64,000 nt of DNA from GCA-002282575 sp964519885 (GCA_964519885.1 CAZFLX010000002.1:108626-172625); one strand, 5' to 3'. Shown: positions 7,363-14,753, counted from the stretch's first letter. Notes: a model not told the origin generated them from the sequence alone. Numbers and translations: made by a program.

Positions 7363-7540
7363 GCTATTTCTAGTGGACTTACACTTCATGCACAACCAAC
7401 AGCCAAGACATGAAACCATTGAAATTGTCGCTCAGACCTCAATGGGCGCATGGCAGGCTGGATTAAACCGTTTAAAAGCAATTGGCGTTATTGCTGATCG
7501 TCGCTCTGCGATGGTCAAAATTGGCGTTCGCATTGCGTAA
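7352..7540 (+). CDS. Small hypothetical protein, 62 aa
   Basis: Start preceded by AGGAGG (inside the previous gene) and overlapping it by 11 bases, so it is coupled. The sequence (VDLHFMHNQQPRHETIEIV, then a helix and SAMVKIGVRIA) suggests a small alpha/beta domain. No family recognised. Confidence 0.55.
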   Translation: MNNKLFLVDLHFMHNQQPRHETIEIVAQTSMGAWQAGLNRLKAIGVIADRRSAMVKIGVRIA

Positions 7541-7578
7541 TTTTCTTTTTTAGTACCAATAGGTACGTCTTTTCAAAA

Positions 7579-7640
7579 CCCAATTGGGACACTAATCCCG
7601 ATGGGAGATAGTTGTCCCTTCATTATTTCGGAGAACTATC
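7579..7640 (+). promoter_or_regulatory. Switch-like leader RNA, copy 6
   Basis: P1: ATTGGGA with TCCCGAT plus outer CCC/GGG. B: GGGACA (7586-7591) with TGTCCC (7613-7618). C: GATAGTT (7607-7613) with AACTATC (7634-7640) before ATG 7641. Confidence 0.7.
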
Positions 7641-8207
7641 ATGGCTATTCGTATCAATGGCAAAATCAATGTTAAGTCAGTTCAAGGTCGCAACGGGGCT
7701 TTCGCAGTGGGTGATCTCATGACATCAATTGGAGAGTTCAAGGTCAAGGACGCTATCCTAGACCAGTTCGAGGACGGTGTTTATGAGGGTATGTTTGTGA
7801 TTGAGCAAATTTACCCAGCGAGCTACGTCTGGAAAGGTCGTGCGATGGTGGAGGTTCGGGCTAAATTGGCGGATGTTATTATTGGCCACAACGAGCCAGA
7901 ACAACACATCGAGGAGCAAGGTGAGTTCGTTCCAGATCCGATTGAAGAAACGCAATCAGCACCTGTTGCACCTGTTATTCAACAAGCACAACAATCTGAT
8001 GTTGATTCAATCAATGATGAGAATGACGAGATCGATTTCTTGTTCGGAAACGACCCTGAAATGTTGGCTATTGTTCGCTCTGGTGGACAACCTATCACGC
8101 TCGACCCAACCATTGATCGTGAGCACTTCCGCAAACAGCGGGACTACCTCAAGACCAATGGCTACATGTTTGATGCTAAAGCGCAAGCTTGGGTGTTGAA
8201 GGTGTAG
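7641..8207 (+). CDS. DUF3275 family protein
   Basis: 188 aa matching what I know of DUF3275, an ICE-backbone family: N-terminal beta-rich domain with GRNGAFAVGDL, GEFKVKDAILDQFEDG.Y.G and YPASYVWKGR (residues 15-75), an acidic Gln/Pro-rich linker, and a C-terminal motif DREHFRKQRDYLKTNGY. Function is not established; the family travels with ssb and DUF3577. ATG 7641 follows the leader directly. Confidence 0.85.
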   Translation: MAIRINGKINVKSVQGRNGAFAVGDLMTSIGEFKVKDAILDQFEDGVYEGMFVIEQIYPASYVWKGRAMVEVRAKLADVIIGHNEPEQHIEEQGEFVPDPIEETQSAPVAPVIQQAQQSDVDSINDENDEIDFLFGNDPEMLAIVRSGGQPITLDPTIDREHFRKQRDYLKTNGYMFDAKAQAWVLKV

Positions 8208-8219
8208 GGGCTAGATAAC

Positions 8220-8501
8220 ATGGAAACGATTTTACTCGGATACCTGTTATCCATTCCTGTGTGGATACTGCTACTTCATACTTGGCAAACTTTGATCTCC
8301 ATTGGGAAAGAAGGTATTTTAAAACTGATGTACAGCATTGGTGAAAAAACCGTTTTTTCTGGTGTGGCATTGCTCGCTAATGGTTTGTATGATGTTATCT
8401 TTGGCAAGCCTTATGATTTGATTTTTGTATCTATGTCATTGCCGCTGATTGCAGCTGGTGTATACTTAGTCAAATTGACTCAAATTAAAAAAGGAGATTA
8501 G
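8220..8501 (+). CDS. Small membrane protein, 93 aa
   Basis: Two or three hydrophobic segments (about residues 4-25, 45-65 and 68-86). It shares a motif with the protein at 8740: both contain IGEK or LGEK, a hydrophobic SGVALL run, and GxYD. They are likely paralogues. Follows the DUF3275 gene by 12 bases and is followed by a micro-gene. Function unknown. Confidence 0.6.
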   Translation: METILLGYLLSIPVWILLLHTWQTLISIGKEGILKLMYSIGEKTVFSGVALLANGLYDVIFGKPYDLIFVSMSLPLIAAGVYLVKLTQIKKGD

Positions 8502-8503
8502 CT

Positions 8504-8629
8504 ATGTCTGCATTATTAGCATTCACACTAACATCTGTTTTTTGTGCTGTCATTGTGCTTATTCTTCGCTTTGCTTTAAGTGAAGCTGAGAAAAATGAAG
8601 ACACTCAAAAACCTAAAATTTTAGGTTAA
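8504..8629 (+). CDS. Single-span membrane micro-protein, 41 aa
   Basis: Start three bases after the previous stop with AAGGAG upstream. One hydrophobic helix (about residues 4-25), an acidic tail, and the C-terminal KPKILG, shared exactly with the micro-protein at 9023-9145. The shared tail is encoded by the palindrome CCTAAAATTTTAGG. Confidence 0.55.
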   Translation: MSALLAFTLTSVFCAVIVLILRFALSEAEKNEDTQKPKILG

Positions 8630-8640
8630 TCAACAACAAT

Positions 8641-8667
8641 AGCCTCGCATCGCGAGGCTGTTTTTTT
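8641..8667 (+). terminator. Rho-independent terminator
   Basis: AGCCTCGC (8641-8648) and GCGAGGCT (8652-8659) with a 3-nt loop, followed by a run of seven T. Ends the DUF3275 operon just before leader copy 7. Confidence 0.9.
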
Positions 8668-8671
8668 ATCA

Positions 8672-8739
8672 CCCTACTGGGAACACTTCCCAGTAGGGCG
8701 GTCGTTCCCTTTTTTATTTCAAAATTGGAGAGCGACTTT
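8672..8739 (+). promoter_or_regulatory. Switch-like leader RNA, copy 7
   Basis: P1: CCCTACTGGGA (8672-8682) with TCCCAGTAGGG (8688-8698), eleven perfect pairs. B: GGGAAC (8679-8684) with GTTCCC (8704-8709) followed by T6. C: GGTCGTT (8700-8706) with AGCGACT (8731-8737), two G-U pairs; ATG at 8740. Confidence 0.75.
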
Positions 8740-9033
8740 ATGTCTTTATCAACGATTCTGATTCTTTATGTGTCGTTATTTCCAGTTTCATGGTTTTTGA
8801 TTGGTTTAGTCGATCTTTTTATCGATATGGAAAAATCGTCTAGGTTAAAGCTGCTCGGTGGGCTAGGAGAAAAGATCATATATTCTGGCGTTGCATTGCT
8901 TTCTGCTGGCGTGTATGATCTGATGAATACAAAGCAAGTTTTTGATGGGCTTTTGTTATTTATTAGTTTCCCTACAGCATGGGCAGGTATGAAACTGGTT
9001 CATTTTTCACAGGAGCGTAAAAATGCTTACTAA
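8740..9033 (+). CDS. Small membrane protein, 97 aa
   Basis: Two to three hydrophobic segments (about residues 4-25, 45-62, 68-85). Shares GLGEKIIYSGVALLSAGVYD with the pattern in the 93-aa protein at 8220, so the two are paralogues from a local duplication that also copied the terminator and leader. ATG 8740 was preferred over 8725 because it follows the leader and GGAG. Confidence 0.6.
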   Translation: MSLSTILILYVSLFPVSWFLIGLVDLFIDMEKSSRLKLLGGLGEKIIYSGVALLSAGVYDLMNTKQVFDGLLLFISFPTAWAGMKLVHFSQERKNAY

Positions 9034-9145
9034 TTTTTTAATCTACTCTGCGCTATGTGTTTTATTTGTTTGGGGTGTTAAAGCCTTGATGAATGAAGCC
9101 GATCGTAGAGATGAACAGCGTAATAAGCCTAAAATTTTAGGTTAA
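9023..9145 (+). CDS. Single-span membrane micro-protein, 40 aa
   Basis: Overlaps the end of the previous gene by 11 bases, with AGGAG upstream. One hydrophobic helix (residues 4-23), a charged tail and C-terminal KPKILG as in the micro-protein at 8504-8629. Part of a duplicated unit. Confidence 0.55.
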   Translation: MLTNFLIYSALCVLFVWGVKALMNEADRRDEQRNKPKILG

Positions 9146-9156
9146 TCAACAACAAT

Positions 9157-9180
9157 AGCCTCGCATCGCGGGGCTGGTTT
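9157..9180 (+). terminator. Rho-independent terminator (second copy)
   Basis: AGCCTCGC (9157-9164) and GCGGGGCT (9168-9175) with one G-U pair, then GGTTTTT. A diverged copy of the terminator at 8641; the duplicated block runs from the CCTAAAATTTTAGG palindrome into the following leader. Confidence 0.75.
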
Positions 9181-9186
9181 TTATCA

Positions 9187-9242
9187 CCCTACTGGGAACA
9201 CTTCCCAGTAGGGCAGTCGTTCCCTTATTAAGGAGAGCGACT
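9187..9242 (+). promoter_or_regulatory. Switch-like leader RNA, copy 8
   Basis: P1: CCCTACTGGGA (9187-9197) with TCCCAGTAGGG (9203-9213). B: GGGAAC (9194-9199) with GTTCCC (9219-9224). C: AGTCGTT (9215-9221) with AGCGACT (9236-9242) ending at ATG 9243. Compared with copy 7 the first C base changes G to A and pairs with the same U. Confidence 0.75.
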
Positions 9243-10322
9243 ATGGCACTCATGTTTGACCGTCTGGCGCATAACTATGCCCAAGACGGCTATTATCGTA
9301 CTGATGACGAAACCGTTAAGCGTTGCGCTTACCTGTTAGATACCGCATCTTCTCACTTTTCAATGTTAGATCCCTGCTGCGGGGAAGGATTGGCGATTGC
9401 TGATGTCATCAGACAGTTTGAGCAACCAGACACAATTCTTGCGCATGGTGTTGAGATCAATAAAGACCGCTATCTTGCTGCGAGCGATCGTATGAGCCAA
9501 GTGGTTCATTCTGATCTAAACGAAGTAAGCTTGCCCAATCGTTCATACGGCTTACTCTGGCTCAATCCACCCTATGGGCAGATTGTGACAGACAAAGCTG
9601 GCACGGGCGAGGGCAAGGGTAGCGATCGACTGGAGAAGGTCTTCTTTAGGCGCACCATTTCGTCATTGCAAACCGATGGCGTTTTGGTGCTGATCGTACC
9701 TTACTACGTGCTCGACCGAGAGTTTTCTACCCTGATTTCTCGTTGGTTTTACGATGTTCAAGTGTTTTTAGCACCAGAGCAGAAGTTCAAGCAATGCGTG
9801 GTTATTGGTAAGAAGCGCGTCAATGCAACGTCAGATGCGGTCACCACTAAACGCCTAGAGGCTGCTAGTAATGGACAGTTATCTGAGTTGCCTGATTATC
9901 CAACACAAGATCCGTATGTCATACCTGTTATGAAGCAAGAGCCAATCATGCGCTTAGTGAGACTTGAGCCAGATCAGCTACTCATGGAAATTCAACGTCA
10001 CAACAAAGCAACGCTTTGGGGTGGATTTGATGCCATGTTTGGTGGACAGTCTCAGACAAGTGTACCCAAACCATTGCGAGACTTAACGCAGTGGCACTTA
10101 GCTTTAGCCTTAGCGGCTGGCTATGTGGAGGGTGTTGTGAAAAGTGAAGATGGTCGAACCTTGCTCATTAAGGGTAACACCTTTAAGGAAAAGGATGAAA
10201 AACGAGAAATGGACGAGGATGGCAATCTAACCATCACGCGATTAGATCGATTTGTCCCAATCATTAAAGGTATTGAACTCACACCAGGCGACAATTTTGG
10301 TCGCCTAGTGACGATTCGATAG
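9243..10322 (+). CDS. DUF6094 protein, SAM-dependent methyltransferase-like
   Basis: 359 aa. The Rossmann methyltransferase core shows motif I as DPCCGEG (about residue 42) and the catalytic motif IV as NPPYG (about 108), the form used by N6-adenine DNA methylases. This fits the ICE family DUF6094. A C-terminal part (about 200-359) contains RLVRLEPDQL and an acidic segment. No target-recognition domain is obvious, so the substrate is unknown; protection of the element's DNA is one possibility. Stand-alone gene after its own leader. Confidence 0.85.
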   Translation: MALMFDRLAHNYAQDGYYRTDDETVKRCAYLLDTASSHFSMLDPCCGEGLAIADVIRQFEQPDTILAHGVEINKDRYLAASDRMSQVVHSDLNEVSLPNRSYGLLWLNPPYGQIVTDKAGTGEGKGSDRLEKVFFRRTISSLQTDGVLVLIVPYYVLDREFSTLISRWFYDVQVFLAPEQKFKQCVVIGKKRVNATSDAVTTKRLEAASNGQLSELPDYPTQDPYVIPVMKQEPIMRLVRLEPDQLLMEIQRHNKATLWGGFDAMFGGQSQTSVPKPLRDLTQWHLALALAAGYVEGVVKSEDGRTLLIKGNTFKEKDEKREMDEDGNLTITRLDRFVPIIKGIELTPGDNFGRLVTIR

Positions 10323-10336
10323 GACATTATTTTCAA

Positions 10337-10399
10337 CCCAATGTGGGCATGTTTGCCCACAGGGAACATGCCCTTTTGTTTTTTACGGGAGCGCATGTT
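10337..10399 (+). promoter_or_regulatory. Switch-like leader RNA, copy 9
   Basis: P1: TGTGGGC (10342-10348) with GCCCACA (10355-10361). B: GGGCATGTT (10345-10353) with AACATGCCC (10365-10373), nine perfect pairs. C: AACATGC (10365-10371) with GCATGTT (10393-10399), seven perfect pairs, directly before ATG 10400. None of these paired sequences is shared with copies 1-8, only the pairing scheme. Confidence 0.8.
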
Positions 10400-10648
10400 A
10401 TGAAAGAAGAAGTTTGGTTATGCATTACAGACTTTGATGGCGGACATTTTCAAGCTTGGGGCGTGAGAGGCAGTCGTGAAAAAGCACAACAATCGATGAT
10501 TGACTGGGCAAACGATTTAGCTGATAACCCGACTGAGTTTAGCTTGAAAGACTTCGATGAGATTGAAGACAATATTGGTGACGATGCGTTCTTTAAAGAA
10601 CGTCATTGCACACTGATTTGGACTTTCTCGTGTGAAGCGATCGAGTAG
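10400..10648 (+). CDS. Hypothetical protein, 82 aa
   Basis: Acidic soluble protein with three Trp and a mixed alpha/beta pattern. ATG 10400 immediately follows leader copy 9 (the upstream in-frame ATG at 10343 lies inside the leader and is rejected). Followed three bases later by a membrane protein. No family recognised. Confidence 0.6.
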   Translation: MKEEVWLCITDFDGGHFQAWGVRGSREKAQQSMIDWANDLADNPTEFSLKDFDEIEDNIGDDAFFKERHCTLIWTFSCEAIE

Positions 10649-10651
10649 TGT

Positions 10652-10942
10652 ATGGCGGTCTTTTTAATTGGTTTAGCAATTGTCATCATTGTGATGATTG
10701 CGATGTTATTAAGGTACAAAAGGGAAGTTGTAATTTGGATAAGGGCGTTGCCACTGTCCACTTGGGACTACCTTTCTGATCGTTTCGGTGCGGCTGGAGA
10801 TTGGGTTTTAGGCATTGCATTATCGGCAATGGCATTAAACAAATTTCTGCCAAACGTTGAAAACTTAGCTCAGCCATACATAGCGTATTTGTTAATCATA
10901 ACTATGCTATTATGGATAGGCGGATGGTACGTTAAGCCGTAA
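10652..10942 (+). CDS. Small membrane protein, 96 aa
   Basis: Three hydrophobic segments (about residues 2-20, 50-65, 73-92), with a basic loop after the first helix. Starts three bases after the preceding stop. Again followed by a micro-gene, repeating the module seen at 4669, 6526, 8220 and 8740. Confidence 0.6.
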   Translation: MAVFLIGLAIVIIVMIAMLLRYKREVVIWIRALPLSTWDYLSDRFGAAGDWVLGIALSAMALNKFLPNVENLAQPYIAYLLIITMLLWIGGWYVKP

Positions 10943-10961
10943 TATTAATGGGAGTAATACC

Positions 10962-11075
10962 ATGGAACCATGGGTAATTGTTATACCAGTAGCAATAGTT
11001 GTTGGGCTTGTCATGTTGGCGCGAAAAGTGTCTAAAACTGATAAGCATGAAACGGCTGTTCATCCAAAAGCCTAA
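10962..11075 (+). CDS. Single-span membrane micro-protein, 37 aa
   Basis: ATG preceded by GGGAG. One hydrophobic helix (about residues 3-20) and a charged tail. The stop lies within the same palindrome CCTAAAATTTTAGG (11071-11084) that encodes the KPKILG tail in two other micro-genes, but in a different frame. Confidence 0.5.
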   Translation: MEPWVIVIPVAIVVGLVMLARKVSKTDKHETAVHPKA

Positions 11076-11125
11076 AATTTTAGGCTAGTAAAACGTAAAG
11101 CGACCTACGTCGCATCATTATCAAT

Positions 11126-11195
11126 CCATCAGGGATAGCAATCCCTGATGGGGTAGCGCTATCTCTGGTGGTTTTTCATTTTTTGGAGAATCATC
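11126..11195 (+). promoter_or_regulatory. Switch-like leader RNA, copy 10
   Basis: P1: CCATCAGGGAT (11126-11136) with ATCCCTGATGG (11141-11151), eleven perfect pairs. B: GGGATAGC (11132-11139) with GCTATCTC (11158-11165), one G-U. C: GGTGGTT (11167-11173) with AATCATC (11189-11195), two G-U, ending at ATG 11196. Confidence 0.7.
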
Positions 11196-11765
11196 ATGAC
11201 GACATCAATTTTCGCTCACTTAGAGCCAGTTCGTAAGTACGCACCTGCCACACAGGTAGCTAAAAATGTCCGTAAAGATCTAAAGCTCGCTTTTCCAAAA
11301 GCCAAGTTTTCAGTGAAATCGGACAGCTATAGCTGTATTCGCGTGAAATGGGAAGACGGTCCGACCACTAAACAGGTCGATAAGCTGCTCAGTAAGTTCA
11401 AACCAGGTCGATTTAACGGCATGGAAGACATTTACGAACATGCTTCGACTCCCTTTAGCGACCAATACGGCAGCGTGGATTATCTCTTTACCAATCGTGA
11501 ACCCACTAAAGCGACATTGCAAATGGTCATTGACCATTTGTGGTTGGCGTTTCCCGTCGAACTGGGTTCTGTTGAGAAGCCTAGTTGCGATGATGGCGTA
11601 TGGTGTTGGAACCGAAAACTGATACCAGGAATGGATATTGAGGTTTCCAGTGCCATTCGCCTGGTGGCGCATGCTTACGATTGTCTGCAAGGGCGGTATG
11701 TTGTGGAAGATACTTTGTATATTGTTCGCCGCGTGAGTGAGGTGCATAACCATGTTAAGCACTAA
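11196..11765 (+). CDS. LPD29-like domain protein
   Basis: 189 aa. The N-terminal half resembles the large polyvalent-protein-associated domain 29: KNVRKDLKLAFPKAKFSVKSDSYSCIRV, then DGPTTKQVDKLL and FNGMEDIYEH. Such domains are found in mobile-element proteins and their role is unknown. The C-terminal half is a separate small domain. It overlaps the next gene by 14 bases. Confidence 0.65.
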   Translation: MTTSIFAHLEPVRKYAPATQVAKNVRKDLKLAFPKAKFSVKSDSYSCIRVKWEDGPTTKQVDKLLSKFKPGRFNGMEDIYEHASTPFSDQYGSVDYLFTNREPTKATLQMVIDHLWLAFPVELGSVEKPSCDDGVWCWNRKLIPGMDIEVSSAIRLVAHAYDCLQGRYVVEDTLYIVRRVSEVHNHVKH

Positions 11766-12000
11766 ACCACGTAATTGGAAACGAGCTGTTGTCATAACCG
11801 ATATGCGCTTGCCTTATGATTTTCATCGAGCAGTGCGGATGCTTAGTCGCCCTTACTTTTCTATCTCGGAAGCGGACGCAAGTTGGCTGGAAGAGGCAAC
11901 TAAGGGTAAAGGCGATATTTTCAAACTACAGGGCTGTTATATGACCTGGGGTGTAGCCGATGGTGGCTATCACCTCATGAACGTCGATATAACCGCTTAA
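11752..12000 (+). CDS. Hypothetical protein, 82 aa
   Basis: ATG 11752 has GAGGTG upstream and lies within the end of the LPD29 gene, indicating coupling. Basic N-terminus, no membrane segment. No family recognised. Confidence 0.55.
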   Translation: MLSTKPRNWKRAVVITDMRLPYDFHRAVRMLSRPYFSISEADASWLEEATKGKGDIFKLQGCYMTWGVADGGYHLMNVDITA

Positions 12001-12012
12001 TTTTTTAACTCA

Positions 12013-12085
12013 ACCTTTTACGGGTACACACTACCCGTTAAGGTCAGTCTGTGCCCGTGTTTTTATTCTTTTTAGGAGAAATATC
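12013..12085 (+). promoter_or_regulatory. Switch-like leader RNA, copy 11
   Basis: P1: ACGGGTA (12020-12026) with TACCCGT (12032-12038) plus outer ACCTT/AAGGT. B: ACGGGTACA (12020-12028) with TGTGCCCGT (12050-12058), one G-U. C: GTGTTT (12057-12062) with AAATATC (12079-12085), with one bulge; the weakest C helix of the set. Confidence 0.6.
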
Positions 12086-12553
12086 ATGGGTGCAGGTGTT
12101 TTTTACTTTAGCAAACAAGTGTTAGATAGTCGTCAAGTACACCTTGACTATGCGGATTATGAAGACGAGCAAGGCAATTCAGTAATGGATACATCGATGG
12201 AGTGGGAGGACTTGGTCCAAACCATTCAATCCTTGTTGCCCGAGTCCTTTTCATATTCGATTCGTCACGATCCCAATCAATACTGGCAGGGTGAAGGCGA
12301 GTGCATTGCATGGAATGGGCATGTATCCATTGTCTTGCATGACAATGATGGTACCTCTGCATGTTTGGGCGTGGTGGTTGTCGATGAGTTTGATGACTAC
12401 CATCGACCAGCTAACTGTTCGCATTTGGCGGTGCATTACTTACACAAGTTTGCGCCTAAATTTTTGGATGAACTGTCTCGGTTGTACCAGTTACGTGTTC
12501 GCACGTCAGCATGGACAACTGGGCTGTATCAGCCAGCATTGAAAGCGGCTTAG
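12086..12553 (+). CDS. Hypothetical protein, 155 aa
   Basis: A soluble acidic protein with alternating strands and helices, several Tyr, Trp and His residues, and no motif I recognise. ATG 12086 with AGGAG follows leader copy 11. Single-gene operon. It resembles the kind of conserved hypothetical found only in ICE backbones. Confidence 0.6.
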   Translation: MGAGVFYFSKQVLDSRQVHLDYADYEDEQGNSVMDTSMEWEDLVQTIQSLLPESFSYSIRHDPNQYWQGEGECIAWNGHVSIVLHDNDGTSACLGVVVVDEFDDYHRPANCSHLAVHYLHKFAPKFLDELSRLYQLRVRTSAWTTGLYQPALKAA

Positions 12554-12568
12554 GCTGCTTTTTGATAA

Positions 12569-12641
12569 CCCATCGGGTACGAACTACCCGATAGGGGAAC
12601 TTCATGCCCGATGTTTTTAAACCTTAACGAGGAGAAACATC
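12569..12641 (+). promoter_or_regulatory. Switch-like leader RNA, copy 12
   Basis: P1: ATCGGGTA (12572-12579) with TACCCGAT (12585-12592). B: CATCGGGTA (12571-12579) with TGCCCGATG (12605-12613), one G-U. C: GATGTTT (12610-12616) with AAACATC (12635-12641), perfect, before ATG 12642. Confidence 0.75.
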
Positions 12642-12905
12642 ATGCAAATGGAGTTTTACATAATTTTGGCAGTGGTCGTGGCAGTTGTGCTAGTGACTGC
12701 TGCCGTAACAATTCAAAGTCCGTTCCAATTGATACAGTCTTTTTTTTATATCAAGAAAGAAGAGCGTGTTGAAATATATCATGATGCTGGCGTGGCTTTA
12801 ATGACTGCTGGCATAGGTATGTTGCTTGGCGAGGACAAATTCGAAGGTGTGGCAGTATGCACTTTGGCGTTTATTCTGCTGCGTATAGCATCTCAGATGA
12901 GGTAA
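12642..12905 (+). CDS. Small membrane protein, 87 aa
   Basis: N-terminal hydrophobic helix (residues 5-25), a charged middle with KKEERVEIYHDAGVAL, and a second hydrophobic part (about 50-82). The middle resembles the GEK-SGVAL region of the 8220 and 8740 proteins, so it may be a distant relative. Stand-alone target of leader copy 12. Function unknown. Confidence 0.6.
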   Translation: MQMEFYIILAVVVAVVLVTAAVTIQSPFQLIQSFFYIKKEERVEIYHDAGVALMTAGIGMLLGEDKFEGVAVCTLAFILLRIASQMR

Positions 12906-12907
12906 CT

Positions 12908-12991
12908 ATGAGTACGGCAATTATGTTGATAGGAGCGGTGTTAGTATCAATCGCTCTTTACGACCTAAAGCGTACCAAATCACATGGTTGA
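12908..12991 (+). CDS. Single-span membrane micro-protein, 27 aa
   Basis: Two bases after the previous stop. One hydrophobic helix and a tail reading YDLKRTK, very similar to the tail YDLYRTK of the micro-protein at 13051, so the two are paralogues. Confidence 0.5.
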   Translation: MSTAIMLIGAVLVSIALYDLKRTKSHG

Positions 12992-13050
12992 TTGTTGTTA
13001 AATTGAGTTTCTTGGATTATGATTAAATCGTGATCTAGGAGGCTGGGACA

Positions 13051-13143
13051 ATGTCAACAGGAATTTTGGTATTGGCAATTGCGATAACGCTTGTTGCTGG
13101 TTACGATTTATACCGAACCAAGCAGCAAGAACGCGCAAGCTAA
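13051..13143 (+). CDS. Single-span membrane micro-protein, 30 aa
   Basis: AGGAGG lies 8-13 bases upstream of ATG 13051. MSTGI start, hydrophobic helix and YDLYRTK tail match the 27-aa micro-proteins at 12908 and 13329 (MATGI start). The strong ribosome site and the three-way similarity support translation. Confidence 0.55.
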   Translation: MSTGILVLAIAITLVAGYDLYRTKQQERAS

Positions 13144-13243
13144 TTTATGGTTTGCGAACGAGTCGTGTATAGGTTTAACCTGTGCGCGGCTTTGTTTTAA
13201 AAAAAGAGATGGGCGTAATTTTCGGATGCAATTATGACACCTG

Positions 13244-13327
13244 ATGTTAACATTGTTAATCATTTTTGTATTAGTGATTGGCTTGGCCATTGTGTCAAAA
13301 CAATTCTTCATTGAGCGTGGGCGTTGA
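13244..13327 (+). CDS. Single-span membrane micro-protein, 27 aa
   Basis: A short hydrophobic peptide (helix residues 2-18) with a basic tail ending ERGR. Its stop abuts the start of the next micro-gene (13329). No strong ribosome site is visible, so confidence is lower. Confidence 0.35.
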   Translation: MLTLLIIFVLVIGLAIVSKQFFIERGR

Positions 13328-13328
13328 A

Positions 13329-13412
13329 ATGGCGACAGGTATTATGGTGGTGGCAATAGCATTTGCTGTGCTGTCATTGGTTGTTTTCAAAAAGTTCAAT
13401 GCAAGAAAGTAG
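13329..13412 (+). CDS. Single-span membrane micro-protein, 27 aa
   Basis: MATGIMVVAIA start resembles the MSTGILVLAIA start of the protein at 13051. One helix and a Lys/Arg tail. Overlapping or abutting the previous micro-gene. A member of the tandem series at 12908-13412. Confidence 0.45.
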   Translation: MATGIMVVAIAFAVLSLVVFKKFNARK

Positions 13413-13459
13413 TAAAATTCGCTTGCTGTCTTGATGTCAGGATAGCAGGCGAATCTTAT

Positions 13460-13606
13460 GTTGCTAAGTCCCTGTAAGTAACAAGCCCAAAGGCTGGGAT
13501 GTATTTTTTACAAGCCGATTTATCGGCATCGTTTCAAATAGGCAAGACAACGATGAGTTGTTAGCCATTGTTCAAACAGACGTAGCAATACGTCATCTTC
13601 TTAAAA
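13460..13606 (+). ncRNA. Structured upstream leader domain, copy 3 (diverged)
   Basis: Same order of helices as 4344-4469 with compensating changes: GTTGC/GTAAC, AGCC/GGCT in place of ACCC/GGGT, GTCCC with GGGAT, and GCCGAT/ATCGGC in place of GCCGT/ACGGC. The single-stranded TTTCAA, AGGCAA and CAACGATGAGTTG segments are conserved. Extra sequence separates it from leader copy 13. Confidence 0.65.
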
Positions 13607-13672
13607 CCCACTGGGAACACTTCCCAGTAGGGCGGTCGTTCCCTTTTTTGTTCCAAAAAATGGAGAACGACG
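13607..13672 (+). promoter_or_regulatory. Switch-like leader RNA, copy 13
   Basis: P1: ACTGGGA (13610-13616) with TCCCAGT (13622-13628) plus outer CCC/GGG. B: GGGAAC (13613-13618) with GTTCCC (13638-13643), followed by T6. C: GTCGTT (13635-13640) with AACGAC (13666-13671); TTTTTT and AAAAAA in between extend the same hairpin around GGAG. Confidence 0.75.
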
Positions 13673-14314
13673 ATGAATAATCTCATTCAATTTAACGAAA
13701 TTGATGGTGTCTTATGTGATGCCATTATTGCCGATGAACATGGCCAAGTCATGATGCTGTCATGCTATGGCTACGATGCATCAATCAACCGATTGTTTGC
13801 ATCTTTTGCACTGTCAAAATTCAATGGCGGCTTAACGTCATTGTCTTTTGAGTATGAAGGTCGTGAGCGCAAGCTATTAATTGGTAGCGCAGATCGACTC
13901 ACTAAGACAGCTGGGCGTTTACCGAACGGCTTATTTGGTAATAACTTGGTACACACTTTCATCTATGACGAATCTATCGTTCAAGATGATATGAGTAACC
14001 AGGTGCGTTGGATGGTCTTGCGCGGTCAACACGATGATCATGACGTTGATTTAAGGCTTTGGTCAGTTATCAAACGACTGTCACCGATTCCTTTAATGGA
14101 CGACTGGCGCATACAGATCATGAATGCGTTAGTTAAAACGGGCGTGATTGTTTCTAACATGGCCACAGGTGATGATTTGAGGGTGTCGATTGGTGTTGCT
14201 TGCTGGAGAGTTGATCTTGATAGCAAGCAAGCCAAGGACTTCATGGGATGCGATTTTCCATCCTATGTTTCCAATATGGTCAAAAGTGGCGTACTGGAGG
14301 TGAGTCATGTGTAA
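13673..14314 (+). CDS. Hypothetical protein, 213 aa
   Basis: A soluble protein that begins the fourth multi-gene operon. The N-terminal third is beta-rich (INRLFASFALSKFNGGLTSLSFEYEGRERKLL split over about residues 40-70). No family recognised. It overlaps the next gene by 8 bases. Confidence 0.65.
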   Translation: MNNLIQFNEIDGVLCDAIIADEHGQVMMLSCYGYDASINRLFASFALSKFNGGLTSLSFEYEGRERKLLIGSADRLTKTAGRLPNGLFGNNLVHTFIYDESIVQDDMSNQVRWMVLRGQHDDHDVDLRLWSVIKRLSPIPLMDDWRIQIMNALVKTGVIVSNMATGDDLRVSIGVACWRVDLDSKQAKDFMGCDFPSYVSNMVKSGVLEVSHV

Positions 14315-14753
14315 GTTAAAAGTGCTGTGCGAGGCGTCACACAACATCGAGCAGATCGACAATTTACCTGAGTACCTTGTGGTTGATATTGAGCAAGCAA
14401 TGCTGGTTCAGTTGAAACAGGTTCAGGAAATGTTGCAACGTTCCAATATGCACTATGCGGTGCGTTGGTGGGCAGTTGACTCAATCATGTATCAAGTTGG
14501 TGATGATGGAGATCATTCAGACGTTAATATTGAAGGTCTCGACCTTGAAGGGAAGTGTCTGATTGAATTTGAAACCGACTATCGACTTGAAGGTGAGCAC
14601 GTTAAAGTGTTCAGCAACGGTGATTTGATCGTCTTTTGTCCGCTCAAGCATTCTGAACATGAAGAGGTTTGGGCGACGATCGGCAATATCGATGAGCTGC
14701 TGTTGCGCTTTGATACTGCTGGTGACAAAATGGCACCAGTAGGAGTAGAATAA
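14307..14753 (+). CDS. Hypothetical protein, 148 aa
   Basis: Acidic soluble protein with a predicted helix (residues 25-45) followed by strands. Coupled to the gene before it (GGAGG lies inside that gene) and followed by the toxin-antitoxin pair. No family recognised. Confidence 0.6.
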   Translation: MCKLKVLCEASHNIEQIDNLPEYLVVDIEQAMLVQLKQVQEMLQRSNMHYAVRWWAVDSIMYQVGDDGDHSDVNIEGLDLEGKCLIEFETDYRLEGEHVKVFSNGDLIVFCPLKHSEHEEVWATIGNIDELLLRFDTAGDKMAPVGVE

